From positions 1 to 64,000 of the forward strand of contig JAHEFF010000008.1 of NCBI GenBank assembly GCA_024640315.1: a stretch of DNA of 64,000 bases, given 5' to 3'. Source of the stretch: Woeseiaceae bacterium. Its GTDB lineage: Bacteria; Pseudomonadota; Gammaproteobacteria; Steroidobacterales; Woeseiaceae. A model generated the notes under the pieces. That model was not told where the DNA came from and ran no database searches. It was given only the letters and a program-made list of their open reading frames with translations. Numbering within the stretch: the first letter of the stretch is position 1; every line of letters starts with the position of its first letter. The translations under genes and the position numbers were made by a program. Of the stretch, positions 32,506 through 40,183 are shown piece after piece.

Positions 32506-33909
32506 ATGTTGAAAAATTTTCTTGCGTCGATTACTCGTAACGGCATCAGCATCGCCGGCACGGCACTAGCGATCGCGAGCATTGTACTTATCATCAGTCT
32601 GTTCTTCATGGAGCAGCTGGGTTTCGAAGGTGGGCCGTATCTCGGCATCCTGACGTATCTCATTCTGCCGGTAATATTTGTTACCGGATTGATTCTGATT
32701 CCGATCGGTGCCGTTCTTTATCGCCGCAAGTTGCAGCGTATCCAGGGAGACGAACAGGCACCGCTATTACCGGTGTTCGACCTGAACGTAGCCGCGACCC
32801 GACGCTGGTTGTTCGTGTTGCTCGGCGCAACAATGCTAAACATCGTGATTCTTGCCGGCGCCACATATAAGGGCGTTGAGGTGATGGAATCCGTTGAGTT
32901 TTGCGGTCTGGCCTGCCATTCGGTTATGGAGCCGGAACATACCGCATATCAGAGGTCATCCCATTCCCGTGTCGCCTGCGCGGAGTGTCACATCGGCCCC
33001 GGCGCCGACTGGTTCGTCAAGTCCAAACTCGATGGCGCATGGCAGCTTGTCGCTGTCGCCTTCGATCTCTATCCACGTCCGATTCCGACGCCGCTGCACG
33101 ACTTGCGCCCGGCGCGAGAAACCTGCGAGCAGTGTCACTGGCCGAACAAGGTCGTTGGCGACAAGCTTTCTATTAGAAAGCGTTATGACGAGGATGAAGG
33201 TAATACAGAGTTGACGACAGCTTTGCTACTCAAGGTTGGTGGTGCAGAGGGCGAGCAGGCGCATGGAATACACTGGCATGTCGATTCCGGCGTACAGATA
33301 CGCTATCGATCGGACGAATCACGCGAAGAGATTTACGAAGTCGAATACACGAACGCTGAAGGCGAGACGAAATTATTTGCCGACAGAAGAGCCCCCGAAG
33401 ATGGTGGTCAGTGGCGCCAGATGGACTGCGTGGACTGCCACAACCGGCCGAGTCACAAATATTATGCTCCTGAATTCGAAGTCGATCGCGCGCTGCAAGA
33501 GGGTTCGATTGATCGGTCATTGCCGTTTGTCAAACGCGAGGCCGTACGTATTCTCGACGCCCAGTACCCATCACACGAGGAGGCCAGAACCGCTATCTCA
33601 GCCGGGCTGACGAGCTACTACAACGAGAACCATCCCGACGTAGCCGCCAGTCAGGAGAGCGCAATCAACACCGCCGCAAATACACTCGGTGATCTGTATT
33701 CGGTCAACGTCTTTCCGGAAATGCAGGTTTGGTGGAATACCTATCCGGAGCATATTGGCCACCAGAGTTCGGAGGGATGTTTTCGTTGCCACGGCAGAAA
33801 ACTGCGTACGGAGGATCGCGAGATGATTTCACAGGACTGCGATGTCTGCCATACGATTCTTGCGGAAAAAGAAATCGAGCCTGACATCCTGACCTTGTTG
33901 AATCCTTGA
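32506..33909 (+). CDS. NapC/NirT-family hexaheme cytochrome with N-terminal membrane region (ImcH-like)
   Basis: 467 residues. Three hydrophobic helices (about 16-36, 47-72 and 101-120) lead into a periplasmic region with six heme sites: an unusual CX3CH (Cys133, Cys137, His138 in FCGLACHSVMEPE), then CAECH, CEQCH, CVDCH, CFRCH and CDVCH. The NapC/NirT signature ACAECHIGPGADWF is clear. The three-helix N-terminus plus NapC-type multihemes resembles Geobacter ImcH (seven hemes). Predicted inner-membrane quinol oxidase passing electrons to periplasmic carriers. ATG 32506 has GGGA 8-10 nt upstream. It lies between the CbcL-like gene and frdC with short gaps. Confidence 0.85.
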   Translation: MLKNFLASITRNGISIAGTALAIASIVLIISLFFMEQLGFEGGPYLGILTYLILPVIFVTGLILIPIGAVLYRRKLQRIQGDEQAPLLPVFDLNVAATRRWLFVLLGATMLNIVILAGATYKGVEVMESVEFCGLACHSVMEPEHTAYQRSSHSRVACAECHIGPGADWFVKSKLDGAWQLVAVAFDLYPRPIPTPLHDLRPARETCEQCHWPNKVVGDKLSIRKRYDEDEGNTELTTALLLKVGGAEGEQAHGIHWHVDSGVQIRYRSDESREEIYEVEYTNAEGETKLFADRRAPEDGGQWRQMDCVDCHNRPSHKYYAPEFEVDRALQEGSIDRSLPFVKREAVRILDAQYPSHEEARTAISAGLTSYYNENHPDVAASQESAINTAANTLGDLYSVNVFPEMQVWWNTYPEHIGHQSSEGCFRCHGRKLRTEDREMISQDCDVCHTILAEKEIEPDILTLLNP

Positions 33910-33939
33910 TTTAGCCTGCGGACTGTCAATAAGTAACGA

Positions 33940-34719
33940 ATGCCTGTCAAAGCGAAAAATTCAGGAACGATCCCAACGGTGGTCAGTGACGCGCGCCGAC
34001 AGCTTTATTATGAGCTGGTGAGTGGGGCCAGCGGCCTGGTGCTCGCTTTGTTCATGTGGGGCCACATGGTCCTTGTCGGTTCGATACTGACAGGTGAGCG
34101 TGGTTTCAACTGGCTCGCGGAAATGCTGGAGGTATATTACATCGCGCAGCCAACCGTCGTCGTCATCCTTGTACTGTTTCTTGTGCATGCAGCACTCGCG
34201 AGTCGCAAGATTCCGGCGCAGTTGGCAGAACGGCGACGCATGATTGAGCTTGGCAAGGGTTTGGCGCATGCGGGCCGTGATCGGCCTGCCACTGCAAGCG
34301 CCATATCGCCGCTGCAGGCGCACGTGGAGTCGCGGCTGTGGATCTGGCAGGTACGGACAGGCATGGTCGTGCTGGTACTGGGCAGTTTTCACGTGATTCT
34401 GCTGGGAATTGACGTCCTGACGCCTTTGTTCGGTGAGCGTCCGGGCATCGAGGCGCTCACCAGCGTTGCCAGGGTCAAAGCCGGGCTGTGGCTACCGTAT
34501 GCAATATTGTTGCTCTGCGTCGAGTTCCATGCCAGCGTCGGCCTCTACAGACTGGCCGTCAAGTGGGGCGTCGGGCGGCATTTTTCCCGTCGGGCTCTGC
34601 ACATCATTGAGCGCGTGCTGCTCTGGTTCTTCCTCGGCCTCGGTGTCGTCGTGTTACTCGTGCTTGCGGATGTGTTGTCGCCTCCGCTCGCATTCCTGCT
34701 GACGGGACCGGCGACATGA
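33940..34719 (+). CDS. frdC: Fumarate reductase di-heme cytochrome b subunit FrdC (Wolinella type)
   Basis: 259 residues, five hydrophobic helices. Four candidate heme-ligating His residues at 42, 83, 151 and 197 are spaced like His44, 93, 143 and 182 of Wolinella succinogenes FrdC. Glu64 (22 after His42) and Glu195 (two before His197) match Glu66 and Glu180, which are needed for menaquinol oxidation and the E-pathway. This points to a menaquinol:fumarate reductase of the di-heme, single-subunit type. frdA overlaps its stop by ATGA. Confidence 0.88.
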   Translation: MPVKAKNSGTIPTVVSDARRQLYYELVSGASGLVLALFMWGHMVLVGSILTGERGFNWLAEMLEVYYIAQPTVVVILVLFLVHAALASRKIPAQLAERRRMIELGKGLAHAGRDRPATASAISPLQAHVESRLWIWQVRTGMVVLVLGSFHVILLGIDVLTPLFGERPGIEALTSVARVKAGLWLPYAILLLCVEFHASVGLYRLAVKWGVGRHFSRRALHIIERVLLWFFLGLGVVVLLVLADVLSPPLAFLLTGPAT

Positions 34720-36659
34720 GTTCCGAGCTTATCAGCACTGACGTACTGGTTATCGGTGGCGGCCTTGCCGGAGAGCGCTGCGCGATCGAGGCTGCGGCCG
34801 CCGGACATGACGTCCTTATCCTGTCGCTGGTGCCGCCGCGGCGCAGCCATAGCTGTGCGGCACAGGGCGGCATGCAGGCAGCCCTCGGCAATTGCGTCAA
34901 GGCAGAGGGCGACAACCCGACGGTACATTTTCTCGACACCGTACGCGGCTCTGACTGGGGTGCCGATCAGGAGGTGGCGCAAATCTTCACCGAGGAGGCC
35001 CCGATAGCGGTCCGCGAACTGGCGCACCTGGGCGTGCCATGGACGAGAGTCCGCGGCGGTAAGAACAGTTACGTGATCAAGGGCGAACGCGTCGAGATCG
35101 AGGAGAGTATCGAAAATGACGGCCTGATCATGCATCGGGATTTTGGCGGTACCGCCAAGTGGCGCGCTTGTTACGCGGCGGCGGCAACCGGCCATGCGGC
35201 ACTTTATGCCGTAGACAGCGAAGTGGTCAGACTAGGAATTACGGTTCGTGATCGCGCCGAAGCCGTCGAATTGATCCATGAAGGCGGTCGCTGCTGGGGA
35301 GCGGTTGCTCGCTGCCTCAGAACAGGCAAGCACTTTGCAGTCGTTGCGAAAGCCACTGTAATTGCGACAGGTGGCTATGGCCGGATTTATGGCCAGTACA
35401 CAACCAATGCAACGATCAACGAAGGCATGGGCGCGGTGATCGCCATGAACACGGGCGTTGTGCCCCTGGGAAACATGGAGGCCATACAATTTCACCCGAC
35501 GGCGCTCGCCCCCAGCAATATCCTGGTTACCGAGGGCTGTCGCGGTGATGGTGCCTACCTTCTGGACAAGGATCTGCATCGTTTCATGGTTGATGCTGAG
35601 CCGGCAAAACAGGAACTTGCGAGTCGTGACGTCGTATCCCGTCACATGAAACAACGCATGCGTGACGGCAAAGGTGTCGACACGCCATACGGCCCGCATC
35701 TCTGGCTCGATCTTCGCCACCTGGGCGAGCAGCATCTGACCACAAAGCTGCGCGAAGTCTGGGAGATTTGCCGGGACTTCGCCGGCCTGAATCCAGTCAA
35801 TGACCTTATTCCAGTGCAGCCCACGCAGCATTATTCGATGGGCGGCGTGCGCGTCAACAAGGATGGTCAGGCCTACAACATGGCCGGTCTGTTCGCGGCC
35901 GGTGAAGCCGCCTGCTGGGACATGCACGGTTTCAATCGCCTGGGTGGAAACAGCCTCGCCGAGACGGTAGTTGCCGGTCGAATCGTTGGTCGGCGCGTCG
36001 CCGAGTTTGTTGCGACCTCAAGTCTCGATGTTCAAACCGGTCTCGCTTTTGCGGCAAAGGCTTCGGCGGAACAGCGCGCGATCGCGTGGCTTGGCCGGTC
36101 GGGCGCTGGTCCGAGCGTATACGCAATTCGTAATGCGATGGGCGAGACGATGATGGGCAAGGTCGGTATCTTCCGAACCGGCGGCGAACTGGAAGAAGCG
36201 GTGGCGGAAATTTCGGCTTTGCTCGCGGATTGCGATAAGGCGGTGCTGCGTTCCAAAGCGCCGGGCATGAATCCCGAACTATCCTTTGCGCTGCGCCTGA
36301 AGGGTATGTTGCGACTTGCGCTCGTGACAGCAAAGGGCGCGCTTCTGCGAACAGAGAGTCGCGGCGCTCACTATCGGTCCGACTATCCATTACGCAATGA
36401 TGCAGAGTGGTTAAGTCGCACGCTCGCCCGCTGGCCTGCGGACGCTGCGGAACCGGAGTTCAGTTATGAGCCTGTTGGCGAGATCGACCTGCCACCCGGT
36501 CATCGCGGCTATGGCAGCGACGAACGAATCGAAATGACGGAGTCGTTAGAGCAGTACAACGATGGCGTATACGAGCGGCAGGCGAAACACGGTCGATTAG
36601 CCACGGCAGAATTGCCTGGCAGCAGGCTGCGTCGCGGCGATTGGAAGGAACTGGTATGA
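34716..36659 (+). CDS. frdA: Fumarate reductase/succinate dehydrogenase flavoprotein FrdA
   Basis: 647 residues. N-terminal FAD-binding VLVIGGGLAGERCAIEAA, the covalent-FAD His in RRSHSCAAQGGMQAALGN (about residue 46), substrate-site QPTQHYSMGGVRVN near 370, and FNRLGGNSLAETVVAGRIVG near 410. No signal peptide or twin-arginine motif, so it faces the cytoplasm and is not the periplasmic methylmenaquinol type. It overlaps frdC and frdB by 4 bp each; gene order C-A-B is that of Wolinella-type enzymes. Reduces fumarate or oxidises succinate. Confidence 0.92.
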   Translation: MSSELISTDVLVIGGGLAGERCAIEAAAAGHDVLILSLVPPRRSHSCAAQGGMQAALGNCVKAEGDNPTVHFLDTVRGSDWGADQEVAQIFTEEAPIAVRELAHLGVPWTRVRGGKNSYVIKGERVEIEESIENDGLIMHRDFGGTAKWRACYAAAATGHAALYAVDSEVVRLGITVRDRAEAVELIHEGGRCWGAVARCLRTGKHFAVVAKATVIATGGYGRIYGQYTTNATINEGMGAVIAMNTGVVPLGNMEAIQFHPTALAPSNILVTEGCRGDGAYLLDKDLHRFMVDAEPAKQELASRDVVSRHMKQRMRDGKGVDTPYGPHLWLDLRHLGEQHLTTKLREVWEICRDFAGLNPVNDLIPVQPTQHYSMGGVRVNKDGQAYNMAGLFAAGEAACWDMHGFNRLGGNSLAETVVAGRIVGRRVAEFVATSSLDVQTGLAFAAKASAEQRAIAWLGRSGAGPSVYAIRNAMGETMMGKVGIFRTGGELEEAVAEISALLADCDKAVLRSKAPGMNPELSFALRLKGMLRLALVTAKGALLRTESRGAHYRSDYPLRNDAEWLSRTLARWPADAAEPEFSYEPVGEIDLPPGHRGYGSDERIEMTESLEQYNDGVYERQAKHGRLATAELPGSRLRRGDWKELV

Positions 36660-37408
36660 CGAAGAAAGAGTCCGGCAAGGCGCGACGTTTACGATTCGAG
36701 ATTTTCCGTTACAACCCGGAAGACCCCGAATCCGAGCCGCATATGCAGGCCTTCGAGATCGATGAAGCGCCATACATGTCACTGTACATTGCGCTTAATC
36801 AGATTCGTGAAACGCTGGACCCCAGCCTGCAGTTCGACTTCGCCTGTCGTTCGGCGATCTGCGGTTCCTGCGGCATGATGGTAAATGGTCGTCCCACCCT
36901 CGGTTGCCGCACGTTAACCTCCGATCTGCCGGAGGTTGTGCGCCTGCACCCGCTGCCGGTATTCAAATTGATTGGCGACCTGTCGGTCGATACCGGCACC
37001 TGGTTCAGGGAAATGGTGGAGAAGTCGGAAGCCTGGATACATGCCAAAGAGGCGTTTGATCCGCAGGCTAAGGAAGCGCGCATGGATGATGACCTGGCGC
37101 AGGCAATATACGAGGGCGAACGCTGTATCGAGTGTGGTTGCTGCGTCGCTTCCTGTGGCGTCGCCAACGTCAATCAGAATTTCGCCGGGCCGGCTGGTCT
37201 CAATCGAATTGCGCGCTTCATGATGGACCCGCGTGACCAGCGCAGCGACGCCGAATGGTTCGAGGTCGTGTCGAACAGCGACGGCGTGTTCGGTTGTCTC
37301 GGCATGATGGCCTGTCACGACGTCTGTCCCAAGGAACTTCCGCTCCTTGAGGTGTATGCCTACCTGAGAAGGAAAACGCTTGTCGCGGCCTTTGCAGGTC
37401 GCTCCTGA
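36656..37408 (+). CDS. frdB: Fumarate reductase iron-sulfur subunit FrdB
   Basis: 250 residues with a 2Fe-2S motif CRSAICGSCGMMVNG, a 4Fe-4S motif CIECGCCVASC and a 3Fe-4S motif CLGMMACHDVCP. Links FrdA to FrdC. ATG 36656 overlaps the frdA stop as ATGA, with AAGGAA about 6 nt upstream; a longer start at 36641 is less likely. Confidence 0.92.
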   Translation: MTKKESGKARRLRFEIFRYNPEDPESEPHMQAFEIDEAPYMSLYIALNQIRETLDPSLQFDFACRSAICGSCGMMVNGRPTLGCRTLTSDLPEVVRLHPLPVFKLIGDLSVDTGTWFREMVEKSEAWIHAKEAFDPQAKEARMDDDLAQAIYEGERCIECGCCVASCGVANVNQNFAGPAGLNRIARFMMDPRDQRSDAEWFEVVSNSDGVFGCLGMMACHDVCPKELPLLEVYAYLRRKTLVAAFAGRS

Positions 37409-37595
37409 GCACATCGCGATTCTGAGCAGCCACCAGCTGCTATCGGCCGCTCCGGGCCGGTCACAATTTTCCAGTACCCGAAACAACGCTACGGATCATA
37501 CGTATTTGCGTTGCGGTCCTGCTGCGTCAGTCTAGGCACCAGCAAGAAGGGTCGAACTATTAAAGACCCCGCCTTCTACCGGCAGTTCAGCTGTT

Positions 37596-37626
37596 TTGAC
37601 AGCCCGTAGTGATTCGCGTCCTAATA
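37596..37626 (+). promoter_or_regulatory. Candidate promoter for the tetraheme/Fe-S/NrfD unit
   Basis: A perfect -35 TTGACA at 37596-37601 is followed after 18-19 bp by CCTAAT/CTAATA at 37620-37626, about 18 bp before the ATG at 37645, which has GGGGAG at 37631-37636. The 187 bp between frdB and this site show only weak stems (for example CAACGC/GCGTTG around 37484-37514). Confidence 0.4.
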
Positions 37627-37644
37627 CCATGGGGAGCGTCGAAG

Positions 37645-38115
37645 ATGAAGTGGCATGTACTACGCCCCCTGTGGGTCGCGATCGGCATAGTCGGATCAAT
37701 TCTGATAGCTCGCGTATTCCTGGTCCCGGATGACTTCGGCATTCATGGGCGCAACTTCACCTACGGTTTCCATCGTCTAAGTAACATTCAGGAATGGAAG
37801 GACTTCCAGGTCAAATATCAAGGCAGGGAATACTGCGTCGAATGCCATGACGAAAAGGTCCAGATGCTCAACCAGTCGCCGCATGAGCCTGTTGAGTGCG
37901 AGAACTGCCACGGGCCTGCCGTCAATCATCCTGACGAGATTGAAATGTTGCCCATCGACAGGACGCGCGAGCACTGTCTCAGGTGTCACGCACAGCTCAA
38001 TTATCCGCACAGCGCCAGGGACCAGGCACCCGGTATCAATAACAGAATGCATTCGCGGCGCCGCGACTGCGTCGAGTGCCATGTTCCGCATGACCCCAGG
38101 GAGTATAAAGAATGA
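37645..38115 (+). CDS. Membrane-anchored tetraheme cytochrome c
   Basis: 156 residues. An N-terminal uncleaved-looking anchor (about 9-27), then four heme sites: CVECH (64-68), CENCH (85-89), CLRCH (111-115) and CVECH (142-146). It overlaps the Fe-S gene (ATGA at 38112) and lies upstream of an NrfD-like subunit, so it is the periplasmic electron-transfer subunit of that membrane complex. The set resembles DsrJ-O-P and other NrfD-type modules (including Geobacter Cbc gene clusters) but has four rather than three hemes. GGGGAG precedes the start at 37645. Confidence 0.82.
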   Translation: MKWHVLRPLWVAIGIVGSILIARVFLVPDDFGIHGRNFTYGFHRLSNIQEWKDFQVKYQGREYCVECHDEKVQMLNQSPHEPVECENCHGPAVNHPDEIEMLPIDRTREHCLRCHAQLNYPHSARDQAPGINNRMHSRRRDCVECHVPHDPREYKE

Positions 38116-38882
38116 CTTGTTCTCGTAGGGACTTCCTGAAAGAGGCCGTGGGCGGAACACTGGTGTCGTCGCTGCCACTAAGCGCGTTTGTCTTCCTGAC
38201 TACGGAAGAGGCCGAAGCTGCCATTGCCGAAGCCAAAGTGAGATGGGCGTTCCTGGTCGATACAACAACCTGCACAGGTTGCGGCTTGTGCGTCAAAGCC
38301 TGCAAAACCGAAAATGAAATCCCCTACGAAGCGCCGGTAACACGAACCTGGGTCGAACGCTACGTGGTAACGAAAGACGGCCAAACGCACATCGATTCTC
38401 CACTGGGCGGTCGTGACGGGTTCATCGACGACAAGATACGCGACGAAGAAATAGATCCGGACAACATCGACAAGGCCTTCTTTGTACCGAAGCTTTGCAA
38501 CCAGTGCGATAACCCGGCGTGTGTCCAGGTGTGCCCCGTCGGCGCAACCTATCAAACGCACGATGGCGTCGTTCTGATCGACAGGGAGTGGTGCATAGGT
38601 TGTGGCTACTGCATCATGGCCTGCCCTTATGGCGTCAGATTTTTTCATCCAACTGCGAAAGTCGCTGACAAGTGCAACTTCTGCTACCACCGAATCAGTA
38701 AAGGCATGCAGCCGGCCTGCGTTGAATGCTGCTCATTTGGCGCCCGTCGCCTGGCAAACCTGGAAGATCCGGACGATCCGGTTACCAAGATTATCAGGAC
38801 GGAGAGGGTGGCGGTCTTGAAAGATGAATATGGTACGAAACCACATGTTTTCTATATCGGTCTCGACGAGGCAGTGAGGTGA
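38112..38882 (+). CDS. Periplasmic Tat-exported ferredoxin-type subunit (NrfC/DsrO-like)
   Basis: 256 residues. A twin-arginine signal, SRRDFLKEA, at residues 4-12, then cysteine clusters for four 4Fe-4S centres: CTGCGLCVKAC, CNQCDNPACVQVCP, CIGCGYCIMACP and a CNFC/CVECC group. This is the PsrB/NrfC/DsrO type. Mediates electron transfer between the NrfD-like membrane subunit and the tetraheme cytochrome. Between them with 4-bp overlaps or spacings, so one complex. Confidence 0.88.
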   Translation: MTCSRRDFLKEAVGGTLVSSLPLSAFVFLTTEEAEAAIAEAKVRWAFLVDTTTCTGCGLCVKACKTENEIPYEAPVTRTWVERYVVTKDGQTHIDSPLGGRDGFIDDKIRDEEIDPDNIDKAFFVPKLCNQCDNPACVQVCPVGATYQTHDGVVLIDREWCIGCGYCIMACPYGVRFFHPTAKVADKCNFCYHRISKGMQPACVECCSFGARRLANLEDPDDPVTKIIRTERVAVLKDEYGTKPHVFYIGLDEAVR

Positions 38883-38886
38883 TTTC

Positions 38887-40140
38887 ATGAATGAAGATGT
38901 CATCGTTCACGGAGTGGAATGGACCGTAAAAGAATTGTTCGTCTATCCGAACGAGTTCATCTACTGGAGTATCCAGATTGTCATGTATCCCTACATGACG
39001 GGATTGGTGGCAGGTGCATTCGTATTATCGTCCCTGTATCACGTCTTTGGTAAAAAGGAACTCAAGGAAATTGCGCAGTTCTCGCTGGTTTTCTCACTCG
39101 CCTTGCTGCCGGTGGCCGCGCTGCCATTGTTGCTCCATTTGCAGCAACCTTTGAGGGCCATGGAACCTCTGCTTACGCCGCATTTTACTTCCGCGATCGC
39201 CGCGTTCGGCATCGTTTTTACGGCCTACGGACTCATTGTGTTGAGTGAGATCTGGTTCGTCTATCGGCAGTACTTTGTCGAACAAGTCTATGCCCTGAAG
39301 AGCGAGCCCGGTTTTGCAAATACATTGAAACGCAGTGTTTATCGTGTCCTTACCATTGGTGCATATGATGTCAGCGCCGGCGCTGTCAAAGTCGATAAGA
39401 AGGCGGCGAAAATTCTCGCTGCCATCGGCATTCCGGTTGCTTGCTTCCTGCATGGCTATGCCGGCTTTATTTTTGGCTCGGTTAAGGCCAACGCACTGTG
39501 GATGTCACCGTTAATGCCGGTGATCTTTATCATGTCGGCGGTTGTTTCCGGCATCGCTCTGTGCATGCTTACCTACATCATCATCATGGAGTGGCAGGCC
39601 TTCTGGCAGCGACGCCGCGGTGGCGCGCTTGCTGCCAGTGAAATCAAGGGCGCGGAGGTCGACGTGATCAGCAGCGCGACGAGGTATCTGCTGGGATTCC
39701 TCGTTGCCGCAATCAGTCTTGAGTTACTCGATCTGATTTTTCGCGGTTATACAGCGATGAAGTCCTGGGACATTCTGCGTTCAGTCATGTACGGCAAGGA
39801 TTTCATGAACATATTCGTGCTGCAGTACACGCTCGGAAATCTGGTGCCATTCGTCCTGTTGATCCTTCCAGGGAGAACGATGAAGCGAACGGTCCTGGCC
39901 CTCTTGCTGGTGCTTTTTGGTGTTTTCATGATGCGCTGGAATGTCGTTATTGGTGGCCAGGCATTCTCCCTGTCTTTCTCCGGTTACATGCACTATGAAA
40001 TTCCCATCATCCCGCACAGCATGGAAACTTTTAAAGAAGGTTTGTTTGGAGCGCTGACGGTGATCGCCACGCCGTTCGTGCTGTTCTGGGTCATCAATCA
40101 GTTCGTGCCGTCGCTGCGAAGGAATGTGGAGGAGAACTGA
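38887..40140 (+). CDS. NrfD/PsrC-like quinone-interacting membrane subunit
   Basis: 417 residues, about ten transmembrane helices; NrfD family features include the early YWSIQIVMYPYMTGLVAGAF and HLQQPLRAM on the second helix pair and LSFSGYMHYEIP near the end. Quinone oxidation or reduction site on the periplasmic side is expected for the family. No molybdopterin or other catalytic subunit is encoded next to it, so the trio looks like a quinol:cytochrome module. Starts 4 bp after the Fe-S gene. Confidence 0.88.
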   Translation: MNEDVIVHGVEWTVKELFVYPNEFIYWSIQIVMYPYMTGLVAGAFVLSSLYHVFGKKELKEIAQFSLVFSLALLPVAALPLLLHLQQPLRAMEPLLTPHFTSAIAAFGIVFTAYGLIVLSEIWFVYRQYFVEQVYALKSEPGFANTLKRSVYRVLTIGAYDVSAGAVKVDKKAAKILAAIGIPVACFLHGYAGFIFGSVKANALWMSPLMPVIFIMSAVVSGIALCMLTYIIIMEWQAFWQRRRGGALAASEIKGAEVDVISSATRYLLGFLVAAISLELLDLIFRGYTAMKSWDILRSVMYGKDFMNIFVLQYTLGNLVPFVLLILPGRTMKRTVLALLLVLFGVFMMRWNVVIGGQAFSLSFSGYMHYEIPIIPHSMETFKEGLFGALTVIATPFVLFWVINQFVPSLRRNVEEN

Positions 40141-40183
40141 TAACCTTAATCAGGCGCTCAGCGCCTCATTGCCTGATGGCAAC

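Noticed and set aside
34716-37408. Periplasmic methylmenaquinol:fumarate reductase (MfrABE)
   Set aside because: The flavoprotein has no twin-arginine signal and the cytochrome subunit is the di-heme FrdC type rather than the cysteine-rich MfrE.
37645-40140. Part of a dissimilatory sulfur oxidation operon (DsrJOP)
   Set aside because: No dsrAB, dsrEFH, dsrC or dsrMK lies in the neighbourhood and the cytochrome has four rather than three hemes; only a general NrfD-module relationship is kept.
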